Source: Lachnospiraceae bacterium
Lineage (GTDB): Bacteria > Bacillota > Clostridia > Lachnospirales > Lachnospiraceae
Assembly: GCA_900770225.1 (NCBI GenBank)
Contig: CAAGJU010000154.1
Coordinates: 1-30,769 of the forward strand
DNA: 30,769 nucleotides
Direction: 5' to 3'
Under the pieces are notes generated by a model. That model ran no database searches. It was given only the letters and a program-made list of their open reading frames with translations, and was not told the DNA's origin. How positions within the stretch are numbered: the stretch's first letter is position 1; the number at the start of each line of letters is the position of its first letter. Below are positions 30,676 to 30,769 of the stretch, piece after piece. A program made the position numbers and the translations under genes.

Positions 30676-30769
30676 ACAGTATAATGTTTACACTTTGTCG
30701 ACCACGTTCACACATGGAGACTCCCAGCCTCGACGGAGCGATGAGCACTTGCTGAGAGCGACCGGAGGG
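30676..30769. other. Non-coding tail of the window
   Basis: After dapF a TATAATG (30681-30687) is followed by GC-rich, GAGCGATGAGC-type sequence that resembles the purine-rich cores of the intergenic elements elsewhere. It is cut by the window end, so its structure cannot be judged. Confidence 0.3.

Noticed and set aside
1..30769. tRNA or rRNA genes
   Set aside because: No cloverleaf with a GTTCRA-type T loop and no rRNA-like stretch was noticed in the gaps.

Overview
This window looks like chromosome of an anaerobic, Gram-positive Clostridia (Lachnospiraceae-like, inferred). The evidence is strong AGGAGG-type ribosome binding sites, an FMN riboswitch with an ECF-type RibU, an Rpn/PD-(D/E)XK protein of the kind common in Lachnospiraceae, TrkA/TrkH, and several large iron-sulfur flavoproteins. 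By eye the coding DNA is moderately GC-rich. Two stretches (about 180-1700 and 21950-23280) are clearly AT-richer. No rRNA, tRNA, CRISPR array or intact insertion sequence was seen.

Layout. 1-1730: AT-rich, four terminator hairpins, a structured hairpin element and one lipoprotein gene. 1731-6519 (+): hypB, a second hypB, a 938-aa multi-cluster iron-sulfur/FAD/NAD(P) protein, and hypA. 6841-11155 (-): a polyunsaturated fatty acid isomerase, a retinol-saturase/phytoene-desaturase-like flavoprotein, and a ferredoxin-NADP-reductase-like protein with a C-terminal 2Fe-2S domain. 11502-17265 (+, divergent): an AMP-forming acyl ligase, a dedicated acyl carrier protein, an acyl-ACP thioesterase, and a 937-aa paralogue of the large flavoprotein. 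17531-30675: mostly housekeeping genes: dapA, a membrane GGDEF protein, FMN riboswitch and ribU, a NUDIX hydrolase (-), an Rpn-family protein, trkA, trkH, hisC, a tandem RhaM-like protein, a NYN-domain protein and dapF.

The most interesting part is 1731-17265. The protein at 9800-11155 closely resembles, from memory, the Cutibacterium (Propionibacterium) acnes polyenoic fatty acid isomerase that makes trans-10,cis-12 conjugated linoleic acid. It sits with a saturase-like flavoprotein, an electron-transfer reductase, and a ligase/ACP/thioesterase set able to load, carry and release a fatty acyl chain. My working hypothesis is an ACP-tethered system that isomerises and hydrogenates unsaturated fatty acids, with the two large iron-sulfur flavoproteins as electron-input or reductase modules. 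The hypA/hypB genes with one of them are unexplained.

The intergenic DNA is unusually structured. Three families of hairpin elements each occur twice, two of them with compensatory base changes between copies. Six separate intergenic gaps carry short tandem repeats, all with a period of 32-36 bp and all just upstream of a plus-strand gene.
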